A stretch of 48,524 nucleotides of DNA from Prevotella sp. (GCA_024697645.1 JAILFH010000027.1:1-48524), one strand, 5' to 3'; counted from the stretch's first letter, positions 34,928-44,261 are shown. Numbers and translations are program-made. Notes: generated by a model from the sequence alone, not told the origin.

Positions 34928-36925
34928 CTAAAGTTCAAGACCGTTGATGACTGAATCGTCGACGAAGTTGGGAAGCGTCACCTGAAGTTCGGGTGTGCGC
35001 TCCATCTCGCGACGGATTGCGTCTACCGAGCCATCGTTGCGAGCCCATGAGCGACGGGCGATTCCGTTGTTGACGTCCCAGAAGAGCATCTCGCGAATCT
35101 TCTTGTCGCTCTCCTCCGTACCGTCGATGACCATACCGAAGCCACCGTTGATGACTTCGCCCCAGCCTACGCCGCCGCCGTTGTGAATGCTCACCCAGGT
35201 GGCACCGCGGAAGGAGTCGCCGATGACGTTCTGCACAGCCATATCGGCACAGAACTGCGAACCGTCGTAGATATTGGAGGTCTCGCGGAAGGGCGAGTCA
35301 GTACCGCTGACGTCGTGATGGTCACGACCGAGCACCACGGGAGCCTTCAGTTCTCCGCTACGGATAGCATCGTTGAACGCGAGCGCAATCTTCGTGCGGC
35401 CTTCGGCATCTGCATAGAGGATACGAGCCTGCGAACCCACGACGAGATGGTTGGGACCTGCCTCACGAATCCAGTGCAGATTGTCGAGCAACTGTCCGCG
35501 AATGTCGTCGGTCACGTGATGACTCATCTCCTCGAGCACCTCAGCCGCAAGACGGTCGGTCGTAGCCAAGTCCTCGGGATCGCCCGATGTGCAGACCCAG
35601 CGGAACGGACCGAAGCCATAGTAGAAGAACAACGGACCCATGATGTCCTGCACATAACTCGGATAGCGGAACTTGCCGTCCTCACGCAGAATATCTGCAC
35701 CGGCACGACTCGACTCCAGAAGGAATGCGTTGCCGTAGTCGAAGAAATACATGCCCTGAGCGGTCAGACGGTTGATGGCGGCCACCTGTCGGCGAAGCGA
35801 AGCCTGCACGGCCTCCTTGAAGCGCTCGGGCTCCTCGGCCATCATCTGCTTCGACTCCTCGAGCGAATAGCCCACGGGATAGTAGCCTCCTGCCCAGGGA
35901 TTATGGAGCGAGGTCTGGTCGCTACCGAGGTCCACGTGAATGTTCTCATCGGCCAGACGTTCCCAGAGGTCAACGATATTGCCGACATACGCCATCGAGA
36001 CCACACGGCGCTCGCTGACTGCCTTGCGAATGGCGGGAATCAGTTCGTCGAGGTCGGTGTGGAGTTCGTCAACCCAGCCTTGGTCGTAGCGCTTCTGAGC
36101 CGCCAGCGGATTCACCTCTGCGATGACGCTCACCACTCCGGCAATGTTGCCTGCCTTGGGCTGAGCGCCCGACATTCCGCCGAGTCCTGCGGTCACGAAG
36201 AGTTTCATGTTGTCGCCACCGACGCGGCGGGCGGCATTCAGCACGGTAATCGTCGTGCCGTGAACAATGCCCTGCGGACCTATATACATATAACTGCCGG
36301 CGGTCATCTGACCATACTGGCTCACACCCATCGCGTTCATGCGTTCCCAGTCGTCGGGCTTCGAATAGTTGGGAATCACCATACCGTTCGTCACCACCAC
36401 TCGCGGAGCGGTCTTATGACTTGGGAATAGGCCGAGCGGATGACCTGAGTACATCACCAGCGTCTGCTCGTCGGTCATCTCCGAGAGATATTTCATCACG
36501 AGCCGATACTGGGCCCAGTTCTGGAAGATGGCACCGTTTCCACCATATATAATCAGTTCGTGGGGATGCTGAGCCACTCGCGGGTCCAGATTGTTCTGAA
36601 TCATCAGCATGATGGCTGCTGCCTGACGGCTACGGGCAGGATACTCGTCGATGGGACGAGCATAGATGTCGTACTCAGGACGATAGCGATACATGTAGAT
36701 GCGGCCATAGCGGTGGAGTTCCTCAGCAAACTCAGGTGCCAGTTCGGCATGCAGATGCTTGGGGAAATAGCGCAGCGCGTTGCGGAGCGCGAGTTGCTTT
36801 TGCTCCTTGGTCAGAATGTCCTTGCGCTTCGGGGCGTGATTGATTTTCGTATCGTATGCTTTCGGCTCGGGCAGATAATCGGGAATGCCCAGCCGGATTT
36901 GTTCTTGGAATTGTTCTTGATTCAT
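34928..36925 (-). CDS. hutU: Urocanate hydratase, long form
   Basis: Second step of histidine breakdown: hydrates urocanate to imidazolonepropionate using a tightly bound NAD. The 665 residues are about 100 longer than the Pseudomonas or Bacillus enzyme and close to the eukaryotic length, as in other Bacteroidetes. Motifs include NNLDPRVAQHPHELIIYGGN, YSGHPLGLFPSH, SYMYIGPQGIVHGTT and DVSGTDSPFRETSNI. It follows ftcD by 14 bp. Confidence 0.97.
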   Translation of the reverse strand: MNQEQFQEQIRLGIPDYLPEPKAYDTKINHAPKRKDILTKEQKQLALRNALRYFPKHLHAELAPEFAEELHRYGRIYMYRYRPEYDIYARPIDEYPARSRQAAAIMLMIQNNLDPRVAQHPHELIIYGGNGAIFQNWAQYRLVMKYLSEMTDEQTLVMYSGHPLGLFPSHKTAPRVVVTNGMVIPNYSKPDDWERMNAMGVSQYGQMTAGSYMYIGPQGIVHGTTITVLNAARRVGGDNMKLFVTAGLGGMSGAQPKAGNIAGVVSVIAEVNPLAAQKRYDQGWVDELHTDLDELIPAIRKAVSERRVVSMAYVGNIVDLWERLADENIHVDLGSDQTSLHNPWAGGYYPVGYSLEESKQMMAEEPERFKEAVQASLRRQVAAINRLTAQGMYFFDYGNAFLLESSRAGADILREDGKFRYPSYVQDIMGPLFFYYGFGPFRWVCTSGDPEDLATTDRLAAEVLEEMSHHVTDDIRGQLLDNLHWIREAGPNHLVVGSQARILYADAEGRTKIALAFNDAIRSGELKAPVVLGRDHHDVSGTDSPFRETSNIYDGSQFCADMAVQNVIGDSFRGATWVSIHNGGGVGWGEVINGGFGMVIDGTEESDKKIREMLFWDVNNGIARRSWARNDGSVDAIRREMERTPELQVTLPNFVDDSVINGLEL

Positions 36926-36939
36926 GGTAATATCGAAGT

Positions 36940-38649
36940 TTAAAGTTTACTTTCCACAATGGCGATAATCGCCTTCTCCTCGTCGTTGGCCTTTGCGGCG
37001 AGTTCGTTGGCCTCGGCAATGAGCGCGTCAGCCACCGTGCGGTCCTTCAGCGAGGCAGCATTGATCTTCACATTCAGACAGGCTCCCAACACGGCAGCAC
37101 GGGCGGCGAGAGCGCCTACTCCCGCATCACTCACGCTGGCGGGGTTGCCTTCCTCGGCCATAGCCTTGCAAATCCCGAACGCGCGGAACGAAGCCTTCAT
37201 CGTGCGCAGCGGCACCTGAGTGGCATAGAGCGTTGCCTTCTGAATGGCCTCCGAGCGGACTGCCTTTTCCTCGTCCGTGCCCTTCGGCAAGGAGAATGCC
37301 TTCATGATTTCGTTGAACGCGTCAGTGTCCTCGTCAACGAGATGCAGCAACTCGGTCATGAGCGTCTGTCCCTTGTCGGCCCAGGCGGAGAACTCGGCCC
37401 AGCGGTCGTCCCATCCGCGCTTGTGCGAGGACAGATTGGCCACCATCGTGCCAAGGGCTGCACCCAGTGCACCCATATAGGCAGAGATTGTTCCGCCGCC
37501 AGGGGCTGGACTCTCGCGCGACGTCTCGTCGGCAAAGCCCTTCACGGTCAGGTCGACGAGTTTCCTCGCCTCGCCCTTCTGAGCGTCTTCGAGCAAATAT
37601 TCGATGACCTTCTCGCGCGGATTGAACGGCTTCAGGTCGTCGAGTCCCATCGACTTGATGGCAATCTTCATGATGTCCTCTTCGGGAATACCCGTCGAGC
37701 GCTGTTGTTTCTCGAGGAAATACTTACCTGCATCTACGAGCGTCTTCTTCGGCACAAGTCCCACAATCTCGGTTCCCGTGACACGAACGCCGCGGGCTGC
37801 AGCAGCGCGACAGACCTCGTCGAAGGCCACATGCAGCGGAGTGACGTTCAGATTGGTCATGTTCATCGAGACCTGGGCAATACCGTATTCATCGATAAAC
37901 CAGCCAATGGCCTTCGTGCATTTCAGCGTACCGGGCTGCATGATGGTCTTGCCGTTCTCGTCCTTCAGCGGCTTACCTGTCAGCAGGCCTCCCTCACGCA
38001 CGGGTCTGCCCTTCTCTCTGACGTCGAAGGCAATCGCGTTGGCGCGACGGGTTGAAGTGGTGTTCAGATTGTAGTTCACGGCAATCAGGAAGTCGCGGGC
38101 ACCGACGGCTGTGCAACCCGTACGGGCAACACCCTCGTCGAAAGGACGGGCACCGAAGTCGGGAGCCTTCTCGGGAGTAGCGAGTTTCTCGGGCAGACCT
38201 TCATACTCACCTGCACGACAGACTGCCAGATTCTTTCTCTCGGGCTTGAAGGCCGAAGCCTCGTAGCAGTAGCAGGGAATACGGGCCTCGTCGGCCAGAC
38301 GCTGAGCGAGTTGGCGGGCAAGTTCGGCACACTCCTCCAGCGTGATTCCGCTCACGGGGATGAGTGGCAGCACGTCGGTAGCACCCATACGGGGATGAGC
38401 CCCGTGATGCTGGCGCATATCGATGATCTCACCTGCTCGCTTCACGGCGTCGAAGGCCGCATCACAAACAGCCTCGGGTGAACCCACAAACGTCACGACA
38501 GTTCTATTGGTTGCCTCGCCCGGGTCAACGTCGAGCAAGATAACGCCCGGATGTTTTTCTATCTCGTCGGTAATCTGCTTGATTACTTCCATATTGCGTC
38601 CCTCGCTGAAATTGGGAACGCACTCTATGATTCGTTCTTGTTTAGCCAT
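36940..38649 (-). CDS. ftcD: Fused glutamate formimidoyltransferase / formimino-THF cyclodeaminase
   Basis: Last step of histidine breakdown. The N-terminal part (about 1-330) moves the formimino group from formiminoglutamate to tetrahydrofolate; IIECVPNFSEGRNMEVI and MRQHHGAHPRMGATDV with His82 (human numbering also 82) are intact. The C-terminal part (about 365-569) is the cyclodeaminase, opening SRESPAPGGGTISAYMGALG. The 569-residue fusion matches the mammalian arrangement; many bacteria, including several Bacteroides, keep the two as separate genes. Product: glutamate plus methenyl-THF. It is the first hut gene of the run. Confidence 0.95.
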   Translation of the reverse strand: MAKQERIIECVPNFSEGRNMEVIKQITDEIEKHPGVILLDVDPGEATNRTVVTFVGSPEAVCDAAFDAVKRAGEIIDMRQHHGAHPRMGATDVLPLIPVSGITLEECAELARQLAQRLADEARIPCYCYEASAFKPERKNLAVCRAGEYEGLPEKLATPEKAPDFGARPFDEGVARTGCTAVGARDFLIAVNYNLNTTSTRRANAIAFDVREKGRPVREGGLLTGKPLKDENGKTIMQPGTLKCTKAIGWFIDEYGIAQVSMNMTNLNVTPLHVAFDEVCRAAAARGVRVTGTEIVGLVPKKTLVDAGKYFLEKQQRSTGIPEEDIMKIAIKSMGLDDLKPFNPREKVIEYLLEDAQKGEARKLVDLTVKGFADETSRESPAPGGGTISAYMGALGAALGTMVANLSSHKRGWDDRWAEFSAWADKGQTLMTELLHLVDEDTDAFNEIMKAFSLPKGTDEEKAVRSEAIQKATLYATQVPLRTMKASFRAFGICKAMAEEGNPASVSDAGVGALAARAAVLGACLNVKINAASLKDRTVADALIAEANELAAKANDEEKAIIAIVESKL

Positions 38650-38684
38650 AGTCTCGATGTAAATAACAGGTTTAGGTTTTCAGT

Positions 38685-38738
38685 TCAAGTTCTTTCTCCT
38701 CGCAACCTTCAAGAGAATCACGTGGAAAAAGAACTTGA
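38685..38738. other. Perfect 11-bp inverted repeat between galE and ftcD
   Basis: TCAAGTTCTTT (38685-38695) and AAAGAACTTGA (38728-38738) flank a 32-bp loop. On the plus strand a TGTTTTTTG follows; on the minus strand no T-run follows, so the ftcD mRNA may carry it as a leader hairpin 36 bp before the ATG. No TAnnTTTG box is visible in this gap. Confidence 0.55.
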
Positions 38739-38771
38739 TGTTTTTTGTATGATAAATAGAATCGTTCAGGA

Positions 38772-39809
38772 TTACATCACGCCGTCTTCGCGGAGTTTCA
38801 ACTGCCACTTCCACGCTGATGCGAGCACGTCCTCAACAGGTGTCTCTGCCTTCCAGCCCAGCACCTTGTTGGCCTTGTCTACATTGCCCCATACCTTCTC
38901 GATATCGCCCTCGCGACGCGGAGCAAACTCCCAGTTCAGTTTCACGCCAGTAGCCTTCTCGAAGCCTTCTACAACCTCCAGCGTAGAGAGACCGCGACCT
39001 GTACCGATGTTGAAGTATTCCAGTGCGTCGCCGTCCTGATCGAGCACGCGGGTCATTGCCTTCACGTGAGCCTTGGCGAGGTCTACGACATAGATGTAGT
39101 CGCGGATGCAGGTTCCGTCGGGGGTGTTGTAGTCGTTGCCGAAAATCTTCAGTTGCTTGCGAACGCCGATAGCGGTCTGTGTGACAAACGGAATCAGGTT
39201 CATGGGAACGCCGAGGGGCAGTTCACCAATCAGTGCTGTGGGATGGGCACCGATGGGGTTGAAGTAGCGCAGCACAATCGACTTGATGGGAGCACCCGAG
39301 TGGATATAGTCAGCAATAATCTCCTCGTTGATCTGCTTCGTGTTGCCATTGGGCGACAGGGCCTTCTGGATGGGAGCCTGCTCCGTAACGGGCAGATTCT
39401 CCTCAGTGGGCTGACCGTAGACCGTGCAACTACTCGAGAAGATGATTCCCTTCACGCCGTATTCAGGCATGAGTTCCAGCAGGTTCACAAGTGAGACGAT
39501 ATTATTGCGGTAGTAGACCAAAGGCTTCTCAACGCTCTCGCCCACAGCCTTCGACGCTGCGAAGTGGATGATGCCTTCAATCTTCGGATACTTCTTGAAA
39601 ACGGCCTCAGTAGCAGCCTTGTCGCGCAGGTCAACCTGTTCGAAAGCGGGACGAATGCCGGTAATCTTCTCGATTCCGTCGAGTACTTCAATCTTTGAAT
39701 TAGAAAGGTTGTCAACAATAACAACTTCGTAGCCTGCTTCCTGCAGTTCTACAGTGGTGTGGGAACCGATAAAACCAGTTCCGCCAGTAACCAAGATGGT
39801 TTGTTTCAT
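38772..39809 (-). CDS. galE: UDP-glucose 4-epimerase family protein with Asn at the catalytic Tyr position
   Basis: Extended short-chain dehydrogenase of 345 residues, normally interconverting UDP-glucose and UDP-galactose with bound NAD. Seen: Rossmann GGTGFIGSH (9-17), HFAASKAVGES, SSSCTVYG (125-132), and RYFNPIGAHP. The YxxxK active-site motif should read SPYGNTK, but here it is SPNGNTK: Asn154 replaces the catalytic Tyr, while Lys158 is kept (codon AAT at 39348-39350). Everything else looks intact. This could be a real change of activity, a lineage variant or a base error. Promoter box at 39847. Confidence 0.9.
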   Translation of the reverse strand: MKQTILVTGGTGFIGSHTTVELQEAGYEVVIVDNLSNSKIEVLDGIEKITGIRPAFEQVDLRDKAATEAVFKKYPKIEGIIHFAASKAVGESVEKPLVYYRNNIVSLVNLLELMPEYGVKGIIFSSSCTVYGQPTEENLPVTEQAPIQKALSPNGNTKQINEEIIADYIHSGAPIKSIVLRYFNPIGAHPTALIGELPLGVPMNLIPFVTQTAIGVRKQLKIFGNDYNTPDGTCIRDYIYVVDLAKAHVKAMTRVLDQDGDALEYFNIGTGRGLSTLEVVEGFEKATGVKLNWEFAPRREGDIEKVWGNVDKANKVLGWKAETPVEDVLASAWKWQLKLREDGVM

Positions 39810-39846
39810 GATTTAAGTGAATTTTAAAGTTATAACTTACATTCTG

Positions 39847-39854
39847 CAAAGTTA
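39847..39854 (-). promoter_or_regulatory. -7 promoter box of galE
   Basis: TAACTTTG on the minus strand, 37 bp before the galE ATG. It may also drive the hut genes, for which no separate box is visible. Confidence 0.65.
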
Positions 39855-39949
39855 TAAAAAAAATCTGAAACCCACCACAGGATTGTTAGAAAAAATCTAA
39901 AATTAAGTATTTGTTCGTTCCCCAAAGGGGAAACAGCCCAAGCTAAAGG

Positions 39950-40905
39950 ACAAATAAGACAACGGAAATGTTCGGAAATAAACAGAAGACACGGAAATAT
40001 TTTGATTCCGAAATTACACGAAAATAGAGAAAATTACGAAAATTTATTTCTAATTCCAAAAAAACACGAAAATAAACGAAAAGGATAGCCAAATGGCTTG
40101 GCGTCAGTTCTGCTACGAATGTCAAACGAGTTTGCCTTCGTAGCCGAATGTCGGCCACCTGTTTCAAGAAACAGTTCATCCTTTTCTACAGGGAATGAGA
40201 GGCTGATATTTTGAACTGCATTTAAGGCGCGATATAGAGCGCCGAAGTTGTCAAATGTTGTCAAAGTTGTCTTCAAATAACTCTGATGGTCTTCGGAAAC
40301 CCTTTGGCTTAGGCCGCTTACCATCGGGGAACGCTCAAATCTCGAATTCTTATTCATTCAATGCAGTAGGAAAAATTCTAAAATTCTAAAATTCTTGATA
40401 AAAAATCTTTTGCCCCTGTAGGGCGAATATTTGTTGTGATTGCATAATACCCAGGGCGTTGCCCTGGGCTAGGAGCGAGTTGGGCTTACAGCCCGTCTTT
40501 TGATTACACCGCTACCACCCCCCGTTTCGCTCCGCTTCACTACACCCCTCCTCCCCAGAGGAGGGGAATGAGTGGGTGCAACTTTCATGGTTCTCTGCCT
40601 CATTTGGTCTGCGGTTTTTTTTATGTCGCGTTAGCGTAATACCTGGCGCAACGCGCCAAATGTTTTCTTATGTTTTCTTATGTTTTTAACTGTTTTCTTA
40701 AAGCCGCCAACGGCGGAACTCAGCAGGTACCATTTTCGTTCATTTCGTTTTGTCTTCGTGTTTTTTCGGAATATAAAAATTTCCGTTTATTCCGTTATTT
40801 TTCGTTTATTTCCGTTATAAATTAATTTTTGTTGTTTTCGCCTTTTTTCGCTTGTTTTCGGAATTAAATATCTCGCCGACGGCGAAACACCCTCGTTTTA
40901 TCCAC
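39950..40905 (-). repeat. Composite intergenic repeat, copy 1 (inverted)
   Basis: A gene-free stretch built of modules also found, in the opposite orientation, at 44262-45085 and 45976-46690. Modules are: A/T-rich ACGGAAATAAAC/GTTTATTTCCGT blocks; CCGCCAACGGCGG and GGCGCAACGCGCC hairpins; GTCGCGTTAGCG; a CCCCTCCTC/GAGGAGGGG hairpin with TACCACCCCCC; GCCCCTGTAGGGC; and the cloverleaf element at 40078. An extra hairpin, CCCAGGGC/GCCCTGGG, occurs only here. Short open frames inside it are by-products. Confidence 0.75.
40078..40186 (-). repeat. Cloverleaf-like terminal-inverted-repeat element, copy A
   Basis: 109 bp bounded by GAAAAGGAT (40078-40086) and ATCCTTTTC (40178-40186). Four hairpins lie inside, among them AGCCA/TGGCT (40087-40091/40094-40098), GCCGA/TCGGC and CTGTTTC/GAAACAG. 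It has the opposite orientation to copies B and C. Confidence 0.8.
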
Positions 40906-40957
40906 AAAGCAAATCATATTTGTAATTTGTAATTTGTCATCTGTGATTTGTGATTTG

Positions 40958-41410
40958 CTATTTGCCCCCAACCTCGTCGACCACTTCCTCCATCGAGCAG
41001 CAGACTGCACTGAACAGTTTATACATCAGTTCGGGCTCTTGCCTCACGGGTATATACGCGATCACCCTGCACCCTCTGCCAACAAACCACCCTGCCTCGG
41101 TGTGAGCGCTTCGTCCACACGGCAGCACGAGCACACAAACATCGCACGACTCCATCGCCTCGATATCGTTCTTGAACTGGCGAACGGCCTTCTCGTGCCC
41201 CAACATCTCGCGATATTTCTCAGGACTCCACTCCATATAATCGGCTGAAACCCCACTCCACTTGAACCCCTCGTCACCCGACGGCGGGTTGCGAAAGTCA
41301 TAGACATCATGGCCTGCTGCACGCAGCGTCTCGACTACTTCAGGATAGAATTCGTTGCGCCAACTACTGGCCACATAGATACGATGTTTGTTGATTCTGC
41401 AGTCTCCCAT
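40958..41410 (-). CDS. Nucleoside 2-deoxyribosyltransferase-like protein
   Basis: 150 residues with HRIYVASSWRNEFYPEVVETL and GHDVYDFRNP at the start, then a VCVLVLPCGRSAHTEAGWFV segment. This resembles the nucleoside 2-deoxyribosyltransferase family, whose members have a (D/G)xxxxxEiG-type active-site glutamate; Glu in HTEAGW fits. Members cleave or swap nucleobases on deoxyribosides; related folds also cleave NAD or nucleotides. It follows the esterase gene by 13 bp on the minus strand. The family call is from motif resemblance only. Confidence 0.65.
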   Translation of the reverse strand: MGDCRINKHRIYVASSWRNEFYPEVVETLRAAGHDVYDFRNPPSGDEGFKWSGVSADYMEWSPEKYREMLGHEKAVRQFKNDIEAMESCDVCVLVLPCGRSAHTEAGWFVGRGCRVIAYIPVRQEPELMYKLFSAVCCSMEEVVDEVGGK

Positions 41411-41423
41411 AACTCTTTAATTA

Positions 41424-42227
41424 TCAGCGATTTCTAAGTGCTTTCTTAATGTGATTGTCTAAGATGTGAAAACTCGGCTGCACCATACTCCCGTGGTCGT
41501 GTCCGTCGAGTTCGTAGAGGTAGGTCTCCTTGTGTCCAACGAGTTTCATCATACGGGCCAGATACTGGTTCTCGTCGTATCGTCCATAGAGTTCCAACTC
41601 GCGGTCGCCACAGATCAGCACGAGCGGCGGACAGTCGTTGCGAACCCAGTAGATAGGAGCATATTCGTCGATCGTCACCTGCAGCGGCTGCAGACCCCGC
41701 ATCTTGCGCACATTGTAGTGAGTCACCGCCTGACCGCTGAACGGCACATACAGCATCACGTCGTCGGCATCTATCTCATACGTCGCCAGCCACGCCTTGT
41801 TCAGGCACAGAAGCATTCCGAGATAGCCACCAGCCGAGTGGCCCGTGACCACAATCTTGCTCGCGTCGCCGTTATACTCCCCAGCGTGTCTGAACACCCA
41901 GGCAACCGCCTCCGCTGCGTCGTCAAGCACCTTGTCGATCGTCACCTTCGGCAGAAGTCGATAGTTCACGCCTACGACCACGTAGCCCTTCCCCTTCAGT
42001 GCGGCGGGAATCTCCTTCTCGCCCGCCTCGATTCCGCCACCGTGGAACCACACCACTACGGGACAATCCTTCAGCGCCGTCGGGTAATACACATCGAGTT
42101 TCAGCCGCTCTTGCGCATAGGCGTCTGTCTTCTGCGTGTAGCGAATATCCTTCACCGTCTGGTAGTCCTGCGCACAGACCGCAAGCGCCATCAGTTGTAC
42201 GAATGCCAATAAAAATGTTCTCTTCAT
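41424..42227 (-). CDS. Secreted alpha/beta-hydrolase (carboxylesterase type)
   Basis: 267 residues with a signal peptide ending VCAQ (1-20). It is an esterase/lipase of the hormone-sensitive or BD-FAE-like kind: oxyanion motif FHGGG (61-65), nucleophile Ser131 in GHSAG, an acid in CGDREL, and His in the final HDHGS. Likely acts on short acyl esters, possibly acetylated sugars, in the periplasm. It has its own promoter box at 42269 and is the first gene of a two-gene transcript. Confidence 0.88.
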   Translation of the reverse strand: MKRTFLLAFVQLMALAVCAQDYQTVKDIRYTQKTDAYAQERLKLDVYYPTALKDCPVVVWFHGGGIEAGEKEIPAALKGKGYVVVGVNYRLLPKVTIDKVLDDAAEAVAWVFRHAGEYNGDASKIVVTGHSAGGYLGMLLCLNKAWLATYEIDADDVMLYVPFSGQAVTHYNVRKMRGLQPLQVTIDEYAPIYWVRNDCPPLVLICGDRELELYGRYDENQYLARMMKLVGHKETYLYELDGHDHGSMVQPSFHILDNHIKKALRNR

Positions 42228-42268
42228 TTTCTCAAGTCCTTTCCTATTTAGTTTTGATGATTCGAATG

Positions 42269-42276
42269 CAAAATTA
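42269..42276 (-). promoter_or_regulatory. -7 promoter box of the esterase gene
   Basis: TAATTTTG on the minus strand, 41 bp before the ATG. Confidence 0.65.
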
Positions 42277-42392
42277 CAAAACTTTTCGGAAACCTACAAA
42301 TAACATCGGCCATTTAAGCGCTCATCCGTCAAAAAAACTTTTTTACAAATGATGCTTCGCAGAGACTGCATTCCCGCTACAGTCACGCCCCA

Positions 42393-42447
42393 GCCACTCG
42401 TTCGGCCTACGCATCAGTCACGACGCGGCCACTCGTTCGGCCTACGC
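42393..42447. repeat. 20-bp direct repeat in the esterase-MFS gap
   Basis: GCCACTCGTTCGGCCTACGC occurs at 42393-42412 and again at 42428-42447, 35 bp apart. It lies upstream of both divergent promoters. A short Ser/Pro-rich reading is possible but has no support. Confidence 0.7.
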
Positions 42448-42532
42448 TTCATCGCTGTCAGCAATTCCGTACTCCTCTTTGATTAATTAAAGAAAAAAAA
42501 GAGTGAAACTTGCGAGTATAAAATAAAAATAC

Positions 42533-42540
42533 TACCTTTG
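42533..42540 (+). promoter_or_regulatory. -7 promoter box of the MFS gene
   Basis: TACCTTTG with TTG at 42510-42512, 20 bp upstream; the ATG follows after 34 bp. Confidence 0.8.
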
Positions 42541-42574
42541 CAAGCAAATCGAAAAATTTTTAGCAAAAAATATT

Positions 42575-44194
42575 ATGACACAAGTAATTCAAAAAACACT
42601 ACGCGACTCGGCAGGAATGCGTTGGACTGCCCTGTTGCTATTGGCTCTGGCCATGTTCTGTTCGTATATCTTCATGGATATACTCTCCCCCATTAAGGAC
42701 CTGATGCAGGAAACCCGCGGATGGGACTCAACCGCCTTCGGCACCATGCAGGGCTCGGAGGTATTCCTCAACGTGTTCGTGTTCTTCCTCATCTTCGCCG
42801 GTATTATTCTCGACAAGATGGGCGTGCGCTTCACAGCCGTTCTCTCGGGTGCTGTGATGCTCGTTGGTGCTTGCATCAAGTGGTACGCAGTGAGCGAAAG
42901 TTTCATGGGCAGTGGCCTGGAGACTTGGTTCACCAACAACCTCAACTACATTCCACTCTTCGATGAGTTGGGCGTTTCGCCGTTCTACGAGGGAATGCCC
43001 GCTTCGGCTAAGTTCGCTGCCTGCGGCTTCATGATCTTCGGTTGCGGCTGCGAGATGGCTGGTATCACCGTCAGTCGCGGTATCGTAAAGTGGTTCAAGG
43101 GTCGTGAGATGGCGCTCGCCATGGGTTCAGAGATGGCTCTGGCTCGTCTGGGAGTTGCCACCTGTATGATCTTCTCACCGTTCTTCGCTAAACTCGGCGG
43201 TCACGTCAGCGTAACTCGTTCCGTAGCATTCGGTGTCGTCCTGATGTGCATTGCCCTCATCATGTTCATCGTCTATTTCTTCATGGATAAGAAACTCGAC
43301 TCGCAGACGGGTGAGGCCGAGGAGAAGGACGATCCGTTCAAGGTGAGCGACATCGGCAAGATTCTCTCCGACTCTGGCTTCTGGCTCGTGGCCCTGCTCT
43401 GCGTGCTCTACTATTCGGCTATCTTCCCCTTCCAGAAGTACGCTGTGAACATGCTGCAGTGCAACCTCACACTGACCGAGCCCGCTGCTGATTCGTTCTG
43501 GGCAAGTCCTACGGTGACCATCGTCCAGTATGTCATCATGCTCGTCGTTGCAGCCGCTGGTTTCGCCAGCAACTTCCAGAAGAAGGCCAACATGAAGTAC
43601 GGTCTGCTCGGCCTCTCCATCATCGCCCTCATCACCTATTGCTATATGGGCTACATGCGTCAGTCGGCAGAGTCTATCTTCGCCGTATTCCCACTGCTCG
43701 CCGTGCTCATCACCCCGATTCTCGGTAGTTATGTCGACCACAAGGGTAAGGCAGCCTCGATGCTCGTTCTGGGTTCACTGCTGCTGATTGCCTGCCACCT
43801 GACATTCGCCTTCGTCCTTCCGATGTTCAAGGGCAATGCCGTTGGCGGTATCGTTGTGGCCTATCTGACGATTCTCGTGCTCGGTGCTTCGTTCTCACTC
43901 GTTCCCGCAGCCCTGTGGCCCAGCGTTCCCAAACTCGTCGACGCGAAGATTATCGGTTCTGCTTACGCCCTGATTTTCTGGATTCAGAACATCGGCCTGT
44001 GGCTGTTCCCACTGCTCATCGGTAAGGTCCTCGACAAGGCGAACCCCGGCGTGACCGATCCTACGCAGTTCGACTACACCTGGCCTCTCGTCATGCTCGC
44101 CTCTCTCGGTGTCGCTGCCCTCCTCCTCGGCCTCGTCCTGAAGGTTGTCGACAAGAAGAAAGGCATCGGCCTCGAAGAGCCCAACATCAAGTAA
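42575..44194 (+). CDS. Major facilitator superfamily transporter
   Basis: 539 residues with about twelve membrane segments, a typical two-bundle MFS protein. The loop after segment 2 (IILDKMGVRFTAVLSG) and GPS-like IVKWFKGREMALAMGSEMAL carry the conserved charged residues. A long soluble segment follows segment 6 (FFMDKKLDSQTGEAEEKDDP). It resembles bacterial relatives of the lysosomal MFSD1-type carriers, for which small peptides or organic anions are proposed. The substrate is not assignable. It is monocistronic, with its own promoter and terminator. Confidence 0.88.
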   Translation: MTQVIQKTLRDSAGMRWTALLLLALAMFCSYIFMDILSPIKDLMQETRGWDSTAFGTMQGSEVFLNVFVFFLIFAGIILDKMGVRFTAVLSGAVMLVGACIKWYAVSESFMGSGLETWFTNNLNYIPLFDELGVSPFYEGMPASAKFAACGFMIFGCGCEMAGITVSRGIVKWFKGREMALAMGSEMALARLGVATCMIFSPFFAKLGGHVSVTRSVAFGVVLMCIALIMFIVYFFMDKKLDSQTGEAEEKDDPFKVSDIGKILSDSGFWLVALLCVLYYSAIFPFQKYAVNMLQCNLTLTEPAADSFWASPTVTIVQYVIMLVVAAAGFASNFQKKANMKYGLLGLSIIALITYCYMGYMRQSAESIFAVFPLLAVLITPILGSYVDHKGKAASMLVLGSLLLIACHLTFAFVLPMFKGNAVGGIVVAYLTILVLGASFSLVPAALWPSVPKLVDAKIIGSAYALIFWIQNIGLWLFPLLIGKVLDKANPGVTDPTQFDYTWPLVMLASLGVAALLLGLVLKVVDKKKGIGLEEPNIK

Positions 44195-44220
44195 GAATTA
44201 AACTACATAATTCGAAATAC

Positions 44221-44254
44221 AAGAGCATTGTTCCACGAGCAATGCTCTTTTTTT
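44221..44254 (+). terminator. Terminator of the MFS gene
   Basis: AAGAGCATTG pairs perfectly with CAATGCTCTT and is followed by a run of seven T. Confidence 0.92.
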
Positions 44255-44261
44255 ACAATTA

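Noticed and set aside
35183..36430. Plus-strand reading frame of 415 codons opposite hutU (and similar ones at 2992-4227 and 16923-18059)
   Set aside because: These are antisense frames of strongly conserved enzymes with no promoter or family match.
40034..40357. Small protein containing KDELF and SATKANSF, and its relative at 46309-46506
   Set aside because: The apparent protein conservation comes from the cloverleaf repeat element; stems, not codons, are preserved, and neither frame has a promoter.
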